Source: Methylophilaceae bacterium
Lineage (GTDB): Bacteria; Pseudomonadota; Gammaproteobacteria; Burkholderiales; Methylophilaceae
NCBI GenBank assembly: GCA_028351715.1
Contig: JAOMKM010000001.1
Coordinates: 49,365 to 113,364, forward strand
Reading direction: 5' to 3'
Length of the DNA stretch: 64,000 nucleotides
Program-made: the position numbers and the translations under genes
Shown: positions 10,619-22,121 of the stretch, piece after piece
Layout of the letters: every line of letters begins with the position of its first letter
How positions within the stretch are numbered: position 1 is the first letter of the stretch
Notes under the pieces: generated by a model
Told to the model about the DNA's origin: nothing
Databases searched by the model: none
What the model saw: the letters and a program-made list of their open reading frames with translations, nothing else

Positions 10619-11492
10619 AGCCTTGAGTAGCCGCAGCTACCTCTGCAGCAAAATCAGTTTCAATTTTTTCTATTCCCTCACCAACGGTAAACATCTTAAA
10701 TGAATGAAGGGTTGCATTATTTTTACTTAATAGTTCTTGAATAGTCATTTTGTCATCCTTGACAAATACCTGATTAAGCAAAGTTACTTCCTTAAGGAAT
10801 TTATTTACGGTCCCATCAGCAATCTTATCAAGCATTGATTCTGGCTTTCCAGCTTCCTTAGCTTTTTCAATAGCTACCCTTCTTTCAGCTTCTATCAACT
10901 CATTCTCAATACCTGATTTATCAATAGCTTTAGGTTTTAAGGCAGCAATATGCATTGCAATATCTCTTCCTAACTCTTCACTAGCTCCCTCAAGGTCTAA
11001 AATTACACCAATTTTTACACCATGAATATATGAGTGGAGCTTACCTTTCGCTTCGAGAAGTTGGAATCTTCTTGGAGTAATATTTTCTCCAATCTTCCCA
11101 ATAAGCAGTGTTCTTAACTCCTCAACAGCAATTCCATTTATTTTTACATCACTTAATGCGTCGATATTGGTGGGTTTATCTTCTAAAATGGCGAGTGAAA
11201 GATCGCTTACAAAACCCTTAAACTCATCGTTTTTCGCACAAAAATCAGTTTCTGAATTAACTTCTAGAAGAACACCGCTTTTGCCATCATTGCTTATAGA
11301 AGCAATAACTGCACCTTCTGCAGCAACTCGATTTGATGCTTTTGATGCTTTATTACCAAACCTAACTCTTAATAACTCCTCAGCACGCTGCTCATCTCCT
11401 TCTGCTTCTGTTAATGCTTTCTTGCAATCCATCATAGGCGCATCAGTCTTCGCCCTTAAAGCCATTACCATACTTGCTGTAATTTCTGCCAT
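10617..11492 (-). CDS. tsf: Elongation factor Ts
   Basis: MVMALRAKTDAPMMDCKKALTEAEGD; EVNSETDFCAKND. Confidence 0.97.
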   Translation of the reverse strand: MAEITASMVMALRAKTDAPMMDCKKALTEAEGDEQRAEELLRVRFGNKASKASNRVAAEGAVIASISNDGKSGVLLEVNSETDFCAKNDEFKGFVSDLSLAILEDKPTNIDALSDVKINGIAVEELRTLLIGKIGENITPRRFQLLEAKGKLHSYIHGVKIGVILDLEGASEELGRDIAMHIAALKPKAIDKSGIENELIEAERRVAIEKAKEAGKPESMLDKIADGTVNKFLKEVTLLNQVFVKDDKMTIQELLSKNNATLHSFKMFTVGEGIEKIETDFAAEVAAATQG

Positions 11493-11523
11493 TATATAAA
11501 TACTCCAAAAAACAAAAAATTAT

Positions 11524-12306
11524 TTAAGTTGCTTCTTTAGTCGAATCGTCTGACTCAGCTAATACTTGCTCATCTACACCTTCATCTGCTTCAGTTTTAG
11601 CAACCATTTTTGCAACTTCATTGATTGCTGCATTTTTACCTTCCAGAATAATGTCTGCCATACCTCTAGCATAAAGACGAATTGCACGACTTGAGTCGTC
11701 ATTCCCTGGTATAACATAAGCAATATTTTCAGTAGAATTATTTGTATCTACTACACCTATAATTGGAATACCTAGCTTGGTTGCTTCAACGACAGCCCCA
11801 TTTTCATAACCTACATCAATTACAAATATTGCATCAGGTAATGCATTCATAGTTTTAATGCCACCTATTGATCGCTCCAGCTTGTCATATTCCTTCTTTA
11901 GATTTAACCCTTCTTTTTTTGTAATCTTATCTAAACTTCCATCTTCAAACATAGCCTCTAATTCAACTAATCTTTTGATTGATTGCTTGATAGTTTTAAA
12001 ATTTGTCAGCATACCACCTAGCCATCTGTGATTTACGTAAGAACAACCTGCTCTTAACGCCTCTTCTTTTAGAATGTCTCTAGCTTGTCTTTTTGTACCA
12101 ACAAATAGAATGCGGCCTTTATTTGCAGCAAGTGTTTTTGCAAACTTCATAGCTTCTTCAAACATGGGAAGGGTTTTTTCGAGATTTACAATATGAATTT
12201 TATTTCTATCGCCAAAAATATAAGGTGCCATTTTTGGGTTCCAATAACGGGTCTGGTGTCCAAAATGAACGCCCGCTTCTAACATTTGTCTCATTGTTAT
12301 TGACAT
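11524..12306 (-). CDS. rpsB: 30S ribosomal protein S2
   Basis: [28 protein letters not shown]. Confidence 0.98.
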   Translation of the reverse strand: MSITMRQMLEAGVHFGHQTRYWNPKMAPYIFGDRNKIHIVNLEKTLPMFEEAMKFAKTLAANKGRILFVGTKRQARDILKEEALRAGCSYVNHRWLGGMLTNFKTIKQSIKRLVELEAMFEDGSLDKITKKEGLNLKKEYDKLERSIGGIKTMNALPDAIFVIDVGYENGAVVEATKLGIPIIGVVDTNNSTENIAYVIPGNDDSSRAIRLYARGMADIILEGKNAAINEVAKMVAKTEADEGVDEQVLAESDDSTKEAT

Positions 12307-12343
12307 AACTTATCTCCTATTAAGGGTTATCACTTCATTAAAC

Positions 12344-12373
12344 TTAAAAATGACCATTTTTAATTAAAAATGG
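12344..12373. repeat. Overlapping inverted repeats in the rpsB leader
   Basis: Perfect 20-bp palindrome CCATTTTTAATTAAAAATGG (12354-12373) preceded by another TTAAAAATG arm (12344-12352). Confidence 0.7.
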
Positions 12374-12460
12374 CACCCCTAAAGTAAATTTAATGGGTTA
12401 TAGTTTTTCGCAGTACGAAAGCCCGCTATAATAACATATTATTTAAGAATTTTTCTACCT

Positions 12461-13249
12461 ATGACCGTCAACATTAATAATGAAGTAGATATTGAAAAAA
12501 TGCGGATTGCTGGCAAGTTAGCATCAGAAGTCCTTGATTATATAACAAATTTCGTCAAGCCTAATGTAACAACTGAAGAGCTTAATAGGCTTTGTCATGA
12601 ATATATGATTAATATACAAAAGACAATTCCTGCTCCGCTTAACTATGCCCCCCCAGGGCATACCCCCTACCCTAAATCAATCTGTACCTCGGTAAATAAC
12701 CAAATATGTCATGGAATACCTGGTGAAAAAATTTTAAAAAAAGGTGACGTTGTTAATATTGATATAACTGTCATAAAAAATAGTTATCATGGCGATACAA
12801 GTAGAATGTTTTATGTTGGAGAACCTTCAATTCAAGCTAGGCGCTTATGTGAAATTACTTACGAGTCAATGTGGCTAGGTATTAAGCAAGTTAAGCCAGG
12901 TAATTATCTGGGAGATATAGGTTCTGCTATACAAAACCATGCAGAAAAGAATGGATTCTCAGTGGTACGAGAATTTTGTGGTCATGGTATTGGTAAAGTA
13001 TTTCATGAGGACCCTCAGATTCTTCATTATGGAAGTCCCGGTAAAGGCCTTAAGCTAGAAGCTGGAATGATATTCACTATCGAGCCTATGATTAATGCTG
13101 GAAAAAAAGACATTAAAATACTCCCCGATGGATGGACAGTTGTAACAAAAGACCGGAGCCTCTCTGCACAATGGGAGCACACCATTCTAGTTACAGAGGA
13201 GTCATATGAGGTTATGACTCTCTCAGCTGGGACCCCCTCGCCCTTCTAA
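12461..13249 (+). CDS. map: Type I methionine aminopeptidase
   Basis: CTSVNNQICHGIP, DVVNIDITV, YHGDTSRMF, EFCGHGIG, FTIEPMI metal-ligand motifs. Confidence 0.97.
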   Translation: MTVNINNEVDIEKMRIAGKLASEVLDYITNFVKPNVTTEELNRLCHEYMINIQKTIPAPLNYAPPGHTPYPKSICTSVNNQICHGIPGEKILKKGDVVNIDITVIKNSYHGDTSRMFYVGEPSIQARRLCEITYESMWLGIKQVKPGNYLGDIGSAIQNHAEKNGFSVVREFCGHGIGKVFHEDPQILHYGSPGKGLKLEAGMIFTIEPMINAGKKDIKILPDGWTVVTKDRSLSAQWEHTILVTEESYEVMTLSAGTPSPF

Positions 13250-13265
13250 ACATTAATTAATTAAG

Positions 13266-15809
13266 ATGAATATTCAACAATTGAAAGAAGCATTTCAACA
13301 AAAATTTCAAGATCTCGGCAAAAAATTCTTAAAAAACCACCAAAGTAAGATATTTTTATCACAACATACAAAATTAGTCGATAAGTCACTAATACAACTC
13401 TGGAATGGAAGAGATCTTATTGATGGTCTTTGCCTAGTTGCAGTGGGTGGTTTCGGAAGGAGTGAGTTATTTCCATATTCAGACGTTGATATTCTTGTTC
13501 TCTCCAAAAATGAATTAACCAAGAACCAATCTGAAAGAATTTCTGGTTTTATTGCCGACTGCTGGGATCTTGGGCTAAAAATTGGTCACAGTGTTAGAAA
13601 TATGAGTGAAGTAAGGGAAGAGTTTCATAAAGATGTTACAACTACTACAAATTTACTCGAAAATAGGCTTGTTATTGGTGATCACAAAGTTTTTAAAAAA
13701 TTACTTTTATTAATTGATAAAGAGATGTCAGTTAATAACTTTTATACAGAAAAAATAAAAGAACAAACTAAAAGACATAAAAAATATAAAGACTCAGCAT
13801 ACCAACTTGAACCAAATATTAAAGAAAGTCCAGGTGGCCTAAGAGATCTTCAAACGGTTATTTGGATTTCAAGTAGCCAAAAAAAAGGTAGGACTATAGA
13901 AGATTTATTAAAATATAAAGTAATAAATAAGCATGAATTTAATAAAATAACTCTCCATAAAAATCGAATCAACAAAAGAAGAATTCTACTTCATTTGTTA
14001 TCAAAATCTACTGAGGAACGCTTAAGTTTTGATCTTCAAAATCAATTAGCAGAAGTGCTTGGTTATCAAAGCAAAGACAATAAAAAAGCAAGTGAAATTG
14101 TTATGAAATACTATTATAAATCAATAAATTATATAATATTATTCAATGAAATTCTTTTAAAAAGACTAGATCCAAAAACATACTCTTCGAACCAAATAGA
14201 TCATCCAATGAACTTCATAAAATACAACAATTTATTGGAAATAAAAAGTTCAACAAACAAACAGATGACTAGGTATTTATTCGCCCCATTTTTAATTATG
14301 CAGCAAGATAAAGATATAGTTGGATTTGGTCCAAACCTTTTAGGCGCGCTTAATAATGCATCAAAGTTTATAGACTCAAAAGTGCGTAAGAAAAAAGACC
14401 ATCAAGACTCATTTATTAAAATTCTTAAAAGTGATAACAAGGTAAACCGATCACTTCGCCTTATGAATAAAACAAATATACTTGGACGGTTCATTCCTCA
14501 GTTTGGAAAAGTTGTCGCACAAATGCAACATGATTTATTTCATATCTATACTGTTGATGAACACACACTAAATCTAATTGAAAATATTAGGCGCTTTAGT
14601 AAATCCAATCTAAAGCATGAGTTTCCTGAATGTTATAAAATATTTATTAATTTCAAAGAGCCAGAAATACTATATCTTGCAGCAATATTTCATGACATAG
14701 CCAAAGGTAGAGGGGGGGACCACTCAGAACTAGGGGAAAAAATAGCTAAGCGTTTTGTTAAAACTTATAATTTAAGTGGTGAATATGAAGATATAATTCC
14801 GTGGTTAGTCAAAGCACATCTAAATATGTCAAACACAGCTCAAAAAAAAGACCTCTCTGATCCTACAATCATTGATAACTTTGCAAATTTTGTTGGAAGT
14901 CAAAGAAATTTGGATGCTCTATATTTACTTACTGTGGCAGATATAAGAGCAACAAGCCCCCATGTTTGGAATGAATGGAAATCTTCACTTTTAAGTAATC
15001 TTTATAATTTAACAACAAAAAACCTTTCTAGAAGATCTCTTTCAATTGAAGAAATAATTAAAATTAGAAAAAGTGCAGCAGAAAATATCCTCAAAAAATA
15101 TACGATTAATAAGGCTGATTACAAGGAACTATGGAAAGAATTTGGGCCTAAATATTTTTTCAGGTTCGAGGAACAAGATATAGCTTGGCATACAAGACTT
15201 CTGCTACCCCATTTAATGACAAGTGAGACAATTGTAAGAGCTCATCACGGCAATTACGGGAATGGAATTGAGGTGATGATATACACAAAAGATTCCAGTG
15301 CCCTTTTCGCTAAGATTGTAAAATTTTTTGAAACAATAGATGTTGAAATTATGCAAGCAAGGGTATTCACGACAAGTCATGGGTATGCGCTTGATATATT
15401 TAGCTTAATGATTGAATCGAGCTCAAATTTTATCTTCGCAGACCTTTTTAAAGTAATTGAGAAGGGCCTTACAATTGCTATTAAAGATAAATACGAATTA
15501 AATAAGGAAAAGTTAAGTAAAACAAAACAAGCTATTCACCATAATTTTGATACAAAAGTTATTTTTCATAAAAATAAAGAAGATAATTTTGATTTGCAAA
15601 TTATTACAGACCAAAAGTCAGGTATCCTTAATTTAATATCTAATGAAATTAATTTTTTTGGTTTCTCAATCAATGATGCAAGGATAAACACTTTAGGAAA
15701 TAGAGTTGAGGATTTGTTTGTTATTTCCTCAGATAAGAAACAAATCACGACAAAAAATCTAGCTTTGTTAGCTTCAAATTTAAGAGTAAAATTAGAAAAT
15801 GAAATTTGA
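13266..15809 (+). CDS. glnD: [Protein-PII] uridylyltransferase / uridylyl-removing enzyme
   Basis: NTase motif VGGFGRSELFPYSDVDILVL, HD domain FHDIAKGRGGDHSELG, C-terminal ACT-like region. Confidence 0.95.
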   Translation: MNIQQLKEAFQQKFQDLGKKFLKNHQSKIFLSQHTKLVDKSLIQLWNGRDLIDGLCLVAVGGFGRSELFPYSDVDILVLSKNELTKNQSERISGFIADCWDLGLKIGHSVRNMSEVREEFHKDVTTTTNLLENRLVIGDHKVFKKLLLLIDKEMSVNNFYTEKIKEQTKRHKKYKDSAYQLEPNIKESPGGLRDLQTVIWISSSQKKGRTIEDLLKYKVINKHEFNKITLHKNRINKRRILLHLLSKSTEERLSFDLQNQLAEVLGYQSKDNKKASEIVMKYYYKSINYIILFNEILLKRLDPKTYSSNQIDHPMNFIKYNNLLEIKSSTNKQMTRYLFAPFLIMQQDKDIVGFGPNLLGALNNASKFIDSKVRKKKDHQDSFIKILKSDNKVNRSLRLMNKTNILGRFIPQFGKVVAQMQHDLFHIYTVDEHTLNLIENIRRFSKSNLKHEFPECYKIFINFKEPEILYLAAIFHDIAKGRGGDHSELGEKIAKRFVKTYNLSGEYEDIIPWLVKAHLNMSNTAQKKDLSDPTIIDNFANFVGSQRNLDALYLLTVADIRATSPHVWNEWKSSLLSNLYNLTTKNLSRRSLSIEEIIKIRKSAAENILKKYTINKADYKELWKEFGPKYFFRFEEQDIAWHTRLLLPHLMTSETIVRAHHGNYGNGIEVMIYTKDSSALFAKIVKFFETIDVEIMQARVFTTSHGYALDIFSLMIESSSNFIFADLFKVIEKGLTIAIKDKYELNKEKLSKTKQAIHHNFDTKVIFHKNKEDNFDLQIITDQKSGILNLISNEINFFGFSINDARINTLGNRVEDLFVISSDKKQITTKNLALLASNLRVKLENEI

Positions 15810-16059
15810 CCTTAATAGATCTGATATAGATAGAATCATTGAAATGGCATGGGAAGATAGGACTTCCTTAGATGCTATTTACAGGCAATTTAATTTAAAA
15901 GAAGACTCTCTCAAGCTCTTAATGTCAAAAGAATTAAAAGCTTCAAGCTATCGATTATGGCGCAAGAGAATGAAGAAGAGTAATTTAAGACATGAAGCCT
16001 TAAGGCCTAAAGGAATAACTAGGGCATATGCATCAAATCAATACAAGCAAAAGAATTAA
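15799..16059 (+). CDS. TIGR03643-type small protein of unknown function
   Basis: 86 aa; [30 protein letters not shown]...SYRLWRKRM resembles the TIGR03643 family; coupled to the glnD 3' end. Confidence 0.75.
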   Translation: MKFDLNRSDIDRIIEMAWEDRTSLDAIYRQFNLKEDSLKLLMSKELKASSYRLWRKRMKKSNLRHEALRPKGITRAYASNQYKQKN

Positions 16060-17453
16060 TTATGAGGGCTAATCATTTTTTTTGGATTAACAGTTAGATC
16101 AAAAGTTTTTTCATCAATTAAACCTGTTTTAAGTGCTTCCTGCTTTAATGATGTTCCATTTTTATGAGCTGCTTTAGCTATTAAAGTTGCCTCATCATAT
16201 CCAATCAGGGGAGTAAGGGCTGTAATTAGCATAAGGCTATCATTCATTAGTTTATTAATGGTTTCCTTATTAGGTTTTATTCCAGTAAGGCAATTATCAT
16301 TAAATGTCTTACAAGCATCAGAAATAAGCTGTAATGACTGCAGCACATTGTAAGCTATCATTGGTTTATAAGTATTTAACTCTAAATGTCCTTGAGATCC
16401 AGCAAATCCTATTGCAGCATCATTCCCATAAATATGAGCGCATACTTGAGTTAAAGCCTCAATTTGTGTTGGATTTACTTTACCTGGCATGATTGAACTT
16501 CCTGGCTCATTTTCAGGTAAATTTAATTCACCTAAGCCACCTCTTGGTCCAGAGCTAAGTATTCGTATATCATTTGCTATTTTAAATAAAGATACAGCTG
16601 TAGCTTTGATTGCTCCAGATAATTCAACCATTGCATCGTGACTTGCAATAGCTTCAAATTTATTCGGCGCTGGCGTAAAAGGTAAATTCGTTAAATTAGC
16701 AATATTCTTTGCGACAGACTTGTCCCAACCTTTATGAGTGTTAAGTCCTGTTCCAACTGCAGTTGCTCCTTGTGCAATTTCATATATTCTTGGAAGTACT
16801 TTATTCATTCGCTGGATAGACATTTTAATTTGGTGAGAATAACCTGAAAATTCTTGAGATAATGCGATGGGAGTTGCATCCATCATATGGGTTCTACCAA
16901 TCTTCAAAATACCATCAAACTCTTTAACTTTCATCACTAAAGTTTTATAAATTTTATTTAGAGCTGGTAAGAATAAATTATTGATAGTTAGTGCAGATGC
17001 AATATGCATAGCTGTAGGAAAGGTATCATTTGATGACTGACTCATATTGCAATGATCGTTTGGATGTATTGGATTTTTTGAACCAATAACACCGTCTAGA
17101 ATCTCGATTGCTCTATTAGCTATAACTTCATTTGCATTCATATTTGATTGAGTCCCAGAACCAGTTTGCCAAACTGCTAAAGGAAAATTGTTATCAAATT
17201 TTCCATCAATAACTTCACTTGAAGCTTGAATGATTGCATTCGCTTTAATGCTATCTAATTTACCACTTTCTTCATTTGACATAGCGCAAGCTTTTTTAAC
17301 TAAACCAAGAGCTCGAATTATTGAAATTGGTTGTAACTCCCAACCAATCGGGAAATTGATAATAGCTCTTTGAGTTTGTGCTCCCCAATACTTATCACTG
17401 GGTATTTCTATTGATCCGAATGCATCAGTCTCAACTCTTAAATTACTTTTCAT
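16056..17453 (-). CDS. fumC: Class II fumarate hydratase
   Basis: [24 protein letters not shown] signature. Confidence 0.97.
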   Translation of the reverse strand: MKSNLRVETDAFGSIEIPSDKYWGAQTQRAIINFPIGWELQPISIIRALGLVKKACAMSNEESGKLDSIKANAIIQASSEVIDGKFDNNFPLAVWQTGSGTQSNMNANEVIANRAIEILDGVIGSKNPIHPNDHCNMSQSSNDTFPTAMHIASALTINNLFLPALNKIYKTLVMKVKEFDGILKIGRTHMMDATPIALSQEFSGYSHQIKMSIQRMNKVLPRIYEIAQGATAVGTGLNTHKGWDKSVAKNIANLTNLPFTPAPNKFEAIASHDAMVELSGAIKATAVSLFKIANDIRILSSGPRGGLGELNLPENEPGSSIMPGKVNPTQIEALTQVCAHIYGNDAAIGFAGSQGHLELNTYKPMIAYNVLQSLQLISDACKTFNDNCLTGIKPNKETINKLMNDSLMLITALTPLIGYDEATLIAKAAHKNGTSLKQEALKTGLIDEKTFDLTVNPKKMISPHN

Positions 17454-17459
17454 TAATTT

Positions 17460-17720
17460 TTATACCTTTTTCTTACTTTTATAGTTTGAGTATTCTTTAA
17501 TCAACTTTAGCAAGTATTTCATATCATTACTAGGGCATTTTTTATTCTTAGTTAGTAGTTTTAATAATGTATTATCATCAATCTCAAGAAGTCTTAAAAG
17601 CTCCAACTTATCATTCAGTGTCATATTTGTTAATGTTGCCATTTCAAATCTATTTAATAATAAATCAAGCTCCAGAAAACCTCTTTTGCATCTATATATA
17701 ATCTCATTATCAATGCTCAT
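17460..17720 (-). CDS. sdhE: Succinate dehydrogenase flavinylation factor SdhE
   Basis: 86 aa with YRCKRGFLELDLLLNRF (RGxxE motif), directly after sdhB. Confidence 0.9.
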   Translation of the reverse strand: MSIDNEIIYRCKRGFLELDLLLNRFEMATLTNMTLNDKLELLRLLEIDDNTLLKLLTKNKKCPSNDMKYLLKLIKEYSNYKSKKKV

Positions 17721-18462
17721 TTGAGTTATTCTTTATCAAAAAAATTTTATGTTTGTCTTTAAAGTTAGTTTTCTGTTTTTTAATTTGCATATTTTTTATC
17801 TTTGAAATTGCTTTCGATGGATTTAGCCCCTTGGGACAGACATCAGCACAGTTCATAATATTGTGACACCGATATAATCGATCAGGATCATCTAGGTCCA
17901 CCAAACGATCATCTGCACCTTGGTCTCTTGAGTCAGCTAGAAACCTATATGCTTGAAGGAGCCCAGCTGGGCCAACAAACTTGTCTGGATTCCACCAAAA
18001 AGATGGGCATGCAGTTGTACAAGCTCCGCACATTATGCATTCATATAGACCATCAAGCTTTTTTCTATCTTCAGGACTTTGAAGTCTTTCTTTTTTAGGC
18101 GGTAATTCTTTGTTTATTAAGTATGGTTTAACTGAATTATGTTGATCAAAAAATTGAGTCATATCTACTACCAAGTCTCTAATAACTGGTAGCCCAGGCA
18201 TTGGCCTGACAACAACAGGAAGTTTTAAGTCGGCTAATTTAGTGACGCAAGCTAATCCATTTTTTCCATTAATATTCATTGCATCCGAGCCACACACCCC
18301 CTCCCTACAAGACATACGCATAGATAAAGAGTCATCTATGGATTTAATTTTAATTAATAGATCCAATAGCATGACATCAGTATTGGTAACCTTAATGTCA
18401 TAGTTCTTCATATAAGGCTTTTTGTCTTTGTCTGGGTCAAATCGATATATGGATATTTTCAT
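17710..18462 (-). CDS. sdhB: Succinate dehydrogenase iron-sulfur subunit
   Basis: SCREGVCGSDAMNINGKNGLAC; CIMCGACTTACPSFWWN; CADVCPKGLNP. Confidence 0.97.
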   Translation of the reverse strand: MKISIYRFDPDKDKKPYMKNYDIKVTNTDVMLLDLLIKIKSIDDSLSMRMSCREGVCGSDAMNINGKNGLACVTKLADLKLPVVVRPMPGLPVIRDLVVDMTQFFDQHNSVKPYLINKELPPKKERLQSPEDRKKLDGLYECIMCGACTTACPSFWWNPDKFVGPAGLLQAYRFLADSRDQGADDRLVDLDDPDRLYRCHNIMNCADVCPKGLNPSKAISKIKNMQIKKQKTNFKDKHKIFLIKNNSNEH

Positions 18463-18471
18463 TATTTATAC

Positions 18472-20220
18472 CTAATACACTCGCTCTTTTAATTGGAATG
18501 ATTCGACAGTTAATGGCTTCAGGTTAACTGGTCTATACGTTACAATTTTACTTAAAGGATGATAAATAGAATGCTTCAACCATTCTTCGTCGTTACGTTT
18601 AGGGTAATCAGATCGAGAATGTGACCCCCTACTTTCTTTACGGTTACTTGCTGAAATAATTGTAGCCTCAGCTACCTCTATAAGATTTATTACTTCTAAT
18701 GCCTCTATACGCGCAGTATTAAATACACTGGAGGTATCAGAGATGAAAAGATTATCTACTTTACTTCTAAGCTCCTTAATCATTTCAACGCCCTCTTCGA
18801 GTAAAGCTGGAAACCTAAAAACCCCACAATGATCCTGCATTACTTCTCTTATTTCATTACCAACAGACCGAGGATCTTCTCCATTCCTCTTATCTTCAAG
18901 TGACTCTAATCTTTTAATAGTAGATTCACCAGCATTGTCCGGAAGTGTTTTTAGAATTTTATTTTTAGAATTTTCAATAACGTTAATACCCGCTGCTCTT
19001 CCAAATACAATCAGATCAAGTAGTGAGTTCGAACCAAGACGATTTGCTCCATGAACTGAAACACAAGCACATTCTCCAACTGCATAAAACCCCTCAATAA
19101 CTTGCCCATTAGATGTGTCCCTAACTTGCCCATTCATATTCGTTGGTATGCCTCCCATCATATAATGAACAGTAGGCACAACTGGTATCGAATTTTTTAC
19201 TGGATCTACATTCGCAAACTTAATAGCCGTTTCTCTAATTCCAGGTAACCTTTCATCAATTAATTTCTCTCCAAGATGTGAGAGTTCTAAAAACACTCCA
19301 TCTTTATTTGGTCCAATCCCTCTTCCTTCTTTTACCTCTGTAGCAATAGCCCTGGAAACAACATCGCGACTTGCAAGATCTTTTGCTTTTGGTGCATATT
19401 TTTCCATAAACCTTTCACCTAGTGCATTTACTAAATAACCACCCTCACCTCGAACTCCTTCGGTAATTAAGACCCCTACATTTAAAATACCAGTGGGATG
19501 AAATTGCCAAAATTCCATATCCTCTAAAGAAATTCCTGCTCTAGCGGCCATACCTAAGCCATCACCTGTATTGATGTATGCATTGGTACTGGCCTGAAAT
19601 ATCCTTCCGGCTCCTCCGGTAGCAAATATTGTATTTTTAGCATGAAATATAGCTAAATCACCTGTTTGCATCTCTATTGCAATAACTCCAAGTACTACTC
19701 CATATTCATCACGAATTAGATCAAGACAAACCCATTCAATAAAAAACTGGGTATTAAGCTCTATATTTTTTTGGTATAGCGTATGCAACATAGCATGACC
19801 TGTTCGATCAGCAACAGAGCAGGTTCTAGAGATAGATGTTTCACCAAAATTCTTAGTCATACCGCCAAAGGGTCTCTGGTAAATGCGTCCGTCATCGTTC
19901 CTATCAAAGGGCATACCCATGTGCTCTAATTCATAGATAGCCTCGGCTGCATTTTTACACATAAACTCAATGGCATCTTGATCACCTAAATAATCAGAGC
20001 CTTTAATCGTGTCGTACATGTGCCAGACCCATTTGTCTTCACTTATATTAGCAAGTGCTGCCGCTATTCCTCCTTGTGCAGCAACTGTATGTGATCTTGT
20101 AGGAAAAACTTTAGATATAACAGCAACATTTAACCCTTCAGTTGCTAGCTGCATCGATGTTCTTAGTCCAGCTCCCCCACCGCCAACAATTATTGCATCA
20201 AATGTAAATTTTTTAATCAT
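18472..20220 (-). CDS. sdhA: Succinate dehydrogenase flavoprotein subunit
   Basis: [24 protein letters not shown]; start probably [18 protein letters not shown] at 20220 (ORF track extends to 20232). Confidence 0.97.
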   Translation of the reverse strand: MIKKFTFDAIIVGGGGAGLRTSMQLATEGLNVAVISKVFPTRSHTVAAQGGIAAALANISEDKWVWHMYDTIKGSDYLGDQDAIEFMCKNAAEAIYELEHMGMPFDRNDDGRIYQRPFGGMTKNFGETSISRTCSVADRTGHAMLHTLYQKNIELNTQFFIEWVCLDLIRDEYGVVLGVIAIEMQTGDLAIFHAKNTIFATGGAGRIFQASTNAYINTGDGLGMAARAGISLEDMEFWQFHPTGILNVGVLITEGVRGEGGYLVNALGERFMEKYAPKAKDLASRDVVSRAIATEVKEGRGIGPNKDGVFLELSHLGEKLIDERLPGIRETAIKFANVDPVKNSIPVVPTVHYMMGGIPTNMNGQVRDTSNGQVIEGFYAVGECACVSVHGANRLGSNSLLDLIVFGRAAGINVIENSKNKILKTLPDNAGESTIKRLESLEDKRNGEDPRSVGNEIREVMQDHCGVFRFPALLEEGVEMIKELRSKVDNLFISDTSSVFNTARIEALEVINLIEVAEATIISASNRKESRGSHSRSDYPKRNDEEWLKHSIYHPLSKIVTYRPVNLKPLTVESFQLKERVY

Positions 20221-20563
20221 ACCTATACCCAATTAAAAAATAAGTAAGATATATGAGCTGAAGGAACATCAGGATTAGGAATAATAAGTTAACAGTATTT
20301 CGCAGATAGATGATTTTTATATAATCTTCTGTAACATGTAAAATACCTATCCAGGCGTGAAAAAACATCACATAAAAAAATACTAATGTTGAGTGCCTTA
20401 TTACCCATGAGCCAAACAGTGATGACCAGACATCAAATGTTATTGGCTCCGATGAAAAAATAATAACTGATAGTGTCCCCATATAAGTAACCATAAATAA
20501 TGCTGTAAATCTTTGGTATAGCCATTGAGTCATCCCCCCAAAAGGCTTTTTAAAATTATTCAT
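20213..20563 (-). CDS. sdhD: Succinate dehydrogenase membrane anchor subunit
   Basis: Three-TM protein ending [28 protein letters not shown]; between sdhC and sdhA. Confidence 0.9.
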   Translation of the reverse strand: MNNFKKPFGGMTQWLYQRFTALFMVTYMGTLSVIIFSSEPITFDVWSSLFGSWVIRHSTLVFFYVMFFHAWIGILHVTEDYIKIIYLRNTVNLLFLILMFLQLIYLTYFLIGYRYD

Positions 20564-20931
20564 ACTAAATAAATCACAATAAAAGTACCTAAGAAACTTA
20601 AAACTAATACTGATTTACTACTTAATCTAGCCATAATCAAATCATTTCCAATTTGCATATCTAGCAGCAAATGTCTTAGCCCAGCAATTAGATGATGAAT
20701 AATTCCCCATAACATAGAATAAAAAATAGCAACAAAAGGAAATGTACTTAGAAGTGAGATAGTAACTTCATAACTAGCTAGCGACTTAAGTGAGTTACAA
20801 AATGCTATAACCAAAAAAGGCATAAAAATAAATAAGGCAACGCCACTCATTCTGTGAAGAATCGATACTAGTGCAGTTATGGGAAATTTGATAGTAAAGA
20901 GATTTAAATTTTTTATTTTCCTTTTTTCCAT
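20560..20931 (-). CDS. sdhC: Succinate dehydrogenase cytochrome b556 subunit
   Basis: ALVSILHRMSGVALF and HHLIAGLRHLLLD motifs; likely start MEKRKIKNLN at 20931. Confidence 0.93.
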   Translation of the reverse strand: MEKRKIKNLNLFTIKFPITALVSILHRMSGVALFIFMPFLVIAFCNSLKSLASYEVTISLLSTFPFVAIFYSMLWGIIHHLIAGLRHLLLDMQIGNDLIMARLSSKSVLVLSFLGTFIVIYLV

Positions 20932-20933
20932 TT

Positions 20934-22118
20934 TTAATAGGCCTCCTTTACAGCTTTTGCAACCCAATCAATTAGTCGTGGATCAAAAGGTTTTGGTATT
21001 AAATATTCTCGACCAAACTTCATTTGCTTAACCTTATAGGCATCTAACACTATTTGTGGAACAGGCTCCTTGGCTAGCATGGCTAATGCATAAGCAGCTG
21101 CCAATAGCATATCGTTATTTATTTCTGTAGCCTTGGCATCCAATGCTCCCCTAAAAAGAAATGGGAAACCTAGGACGTTGTTAACTTGATTCGGAAAGTC
21201 TGATCTACCTGTGGCCATAACAATATCATTACGAATCGAATGAGCTTTTGACGGAAGAATCTCTGGGTCGGGATTAGCTAAGGCAAATATAATAGGATTT
21301 TTTGCCATTAATTGAACGTTAGCTTCATCTAGAAGATTCGCCCCTGATACGCCAATAAATACGTCGGCGTCAACCATAGCATCGCTCAATAATCTTCCTT
21401 CGGTTTCAATCGCAAGGTCTTTATTGTATTTATTTAAATCTTTTCTATTCGTATGAAGTATGCCCTTTCTATCCAACATTGTAATATGTTTTGCACCCAT
21501 CAACTTTAATAGCCTCGCACAAGAACAGCCAGCCGCACCGGAGCCTAAAAAGACAATACGAACATCATTAATATTCTTTTTTTGGATCTCTAAAGCATTT
21601 TTTAATGCTGCAGCAACAATAACTGCCGTTCCGTGCTGATCGTCATGAAATACGGGGATTGATAAACGTTTTTTTAATTCACTTTCAATATAAAAGCAGT
21701 GGGGTGCTGCAATATCCTCTAGATTAATACCACCAAAGGTAGGCGCAATATTAATAACTGTTTGAATAAATTCGTCAGGGTCAGTGCAGTCAATTTCAAT
21801 ATCATAAACATCAATATCAGCAAACTTTTTAAATAATACTGCTTTCCCCTCCATTACTGGTTTAGAGGCCAAAGCTCCAACATTACCAAGACCAAGGACC
21901 GCAGTACCATTAGTTATAACTGCAACTAAGTTTCCCTTATTTGTGTAACGGTAAGCGTTATCTGGGTTCTTGGCAATTTCCCTAACAGGCACTGCTACTC
22001 CAGGTGTGTAAGCCAAAGATAAATCATCTGCCGTATCACATGGCTTTGACGATTCAACACTTAACTTTCCAGGCTTAGGATTTTCATGATAGTTTAATGC
22101 TTTTTTTTTGTGATTCAT
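20934..22118 (-). CDS. NAD(P)-dependent malic enzyme (short form, no phosphotransacetylase domain)
   Basis: [53 protein letters not shown]; 394 aa. Confidence 0.93.
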   Translation of the reverse strand: MNHKKKALNYHENPKPGKLSVESSKPCDTADDLSLAYTPGVAVPVREIAKNPDNAYRYTNKGNLVAVITNGTAVLGLGNVGALASKPVMEGKAVLFKKFADIDVYDIEIDCTDPDEFIQTVINIAPTFGGINLEDIAAPHCFYIESELKKRLSIPVFHDDQHGTAVIVAAALKNALEIQKKNINDVRIVFLGSGAAGCSCARLLKLMGAKHITMLDRKGILHTNRKDLNKYNKDLAIETEGRLLSDAMVDADVFIGVSGANLLDEANVQLMAKNPIIFALANPDPEILPSKAHSIRNDIVMATGRSDFPNQVNNVLGFPFLFRGALDAKATEINNDMLLAAAYALAMLAKEPVPQIVLDAYKVKQMKFGREYLIPKPFDPRLIDWVAKAVKEAY

Positions 22119-22121
22119 AAA

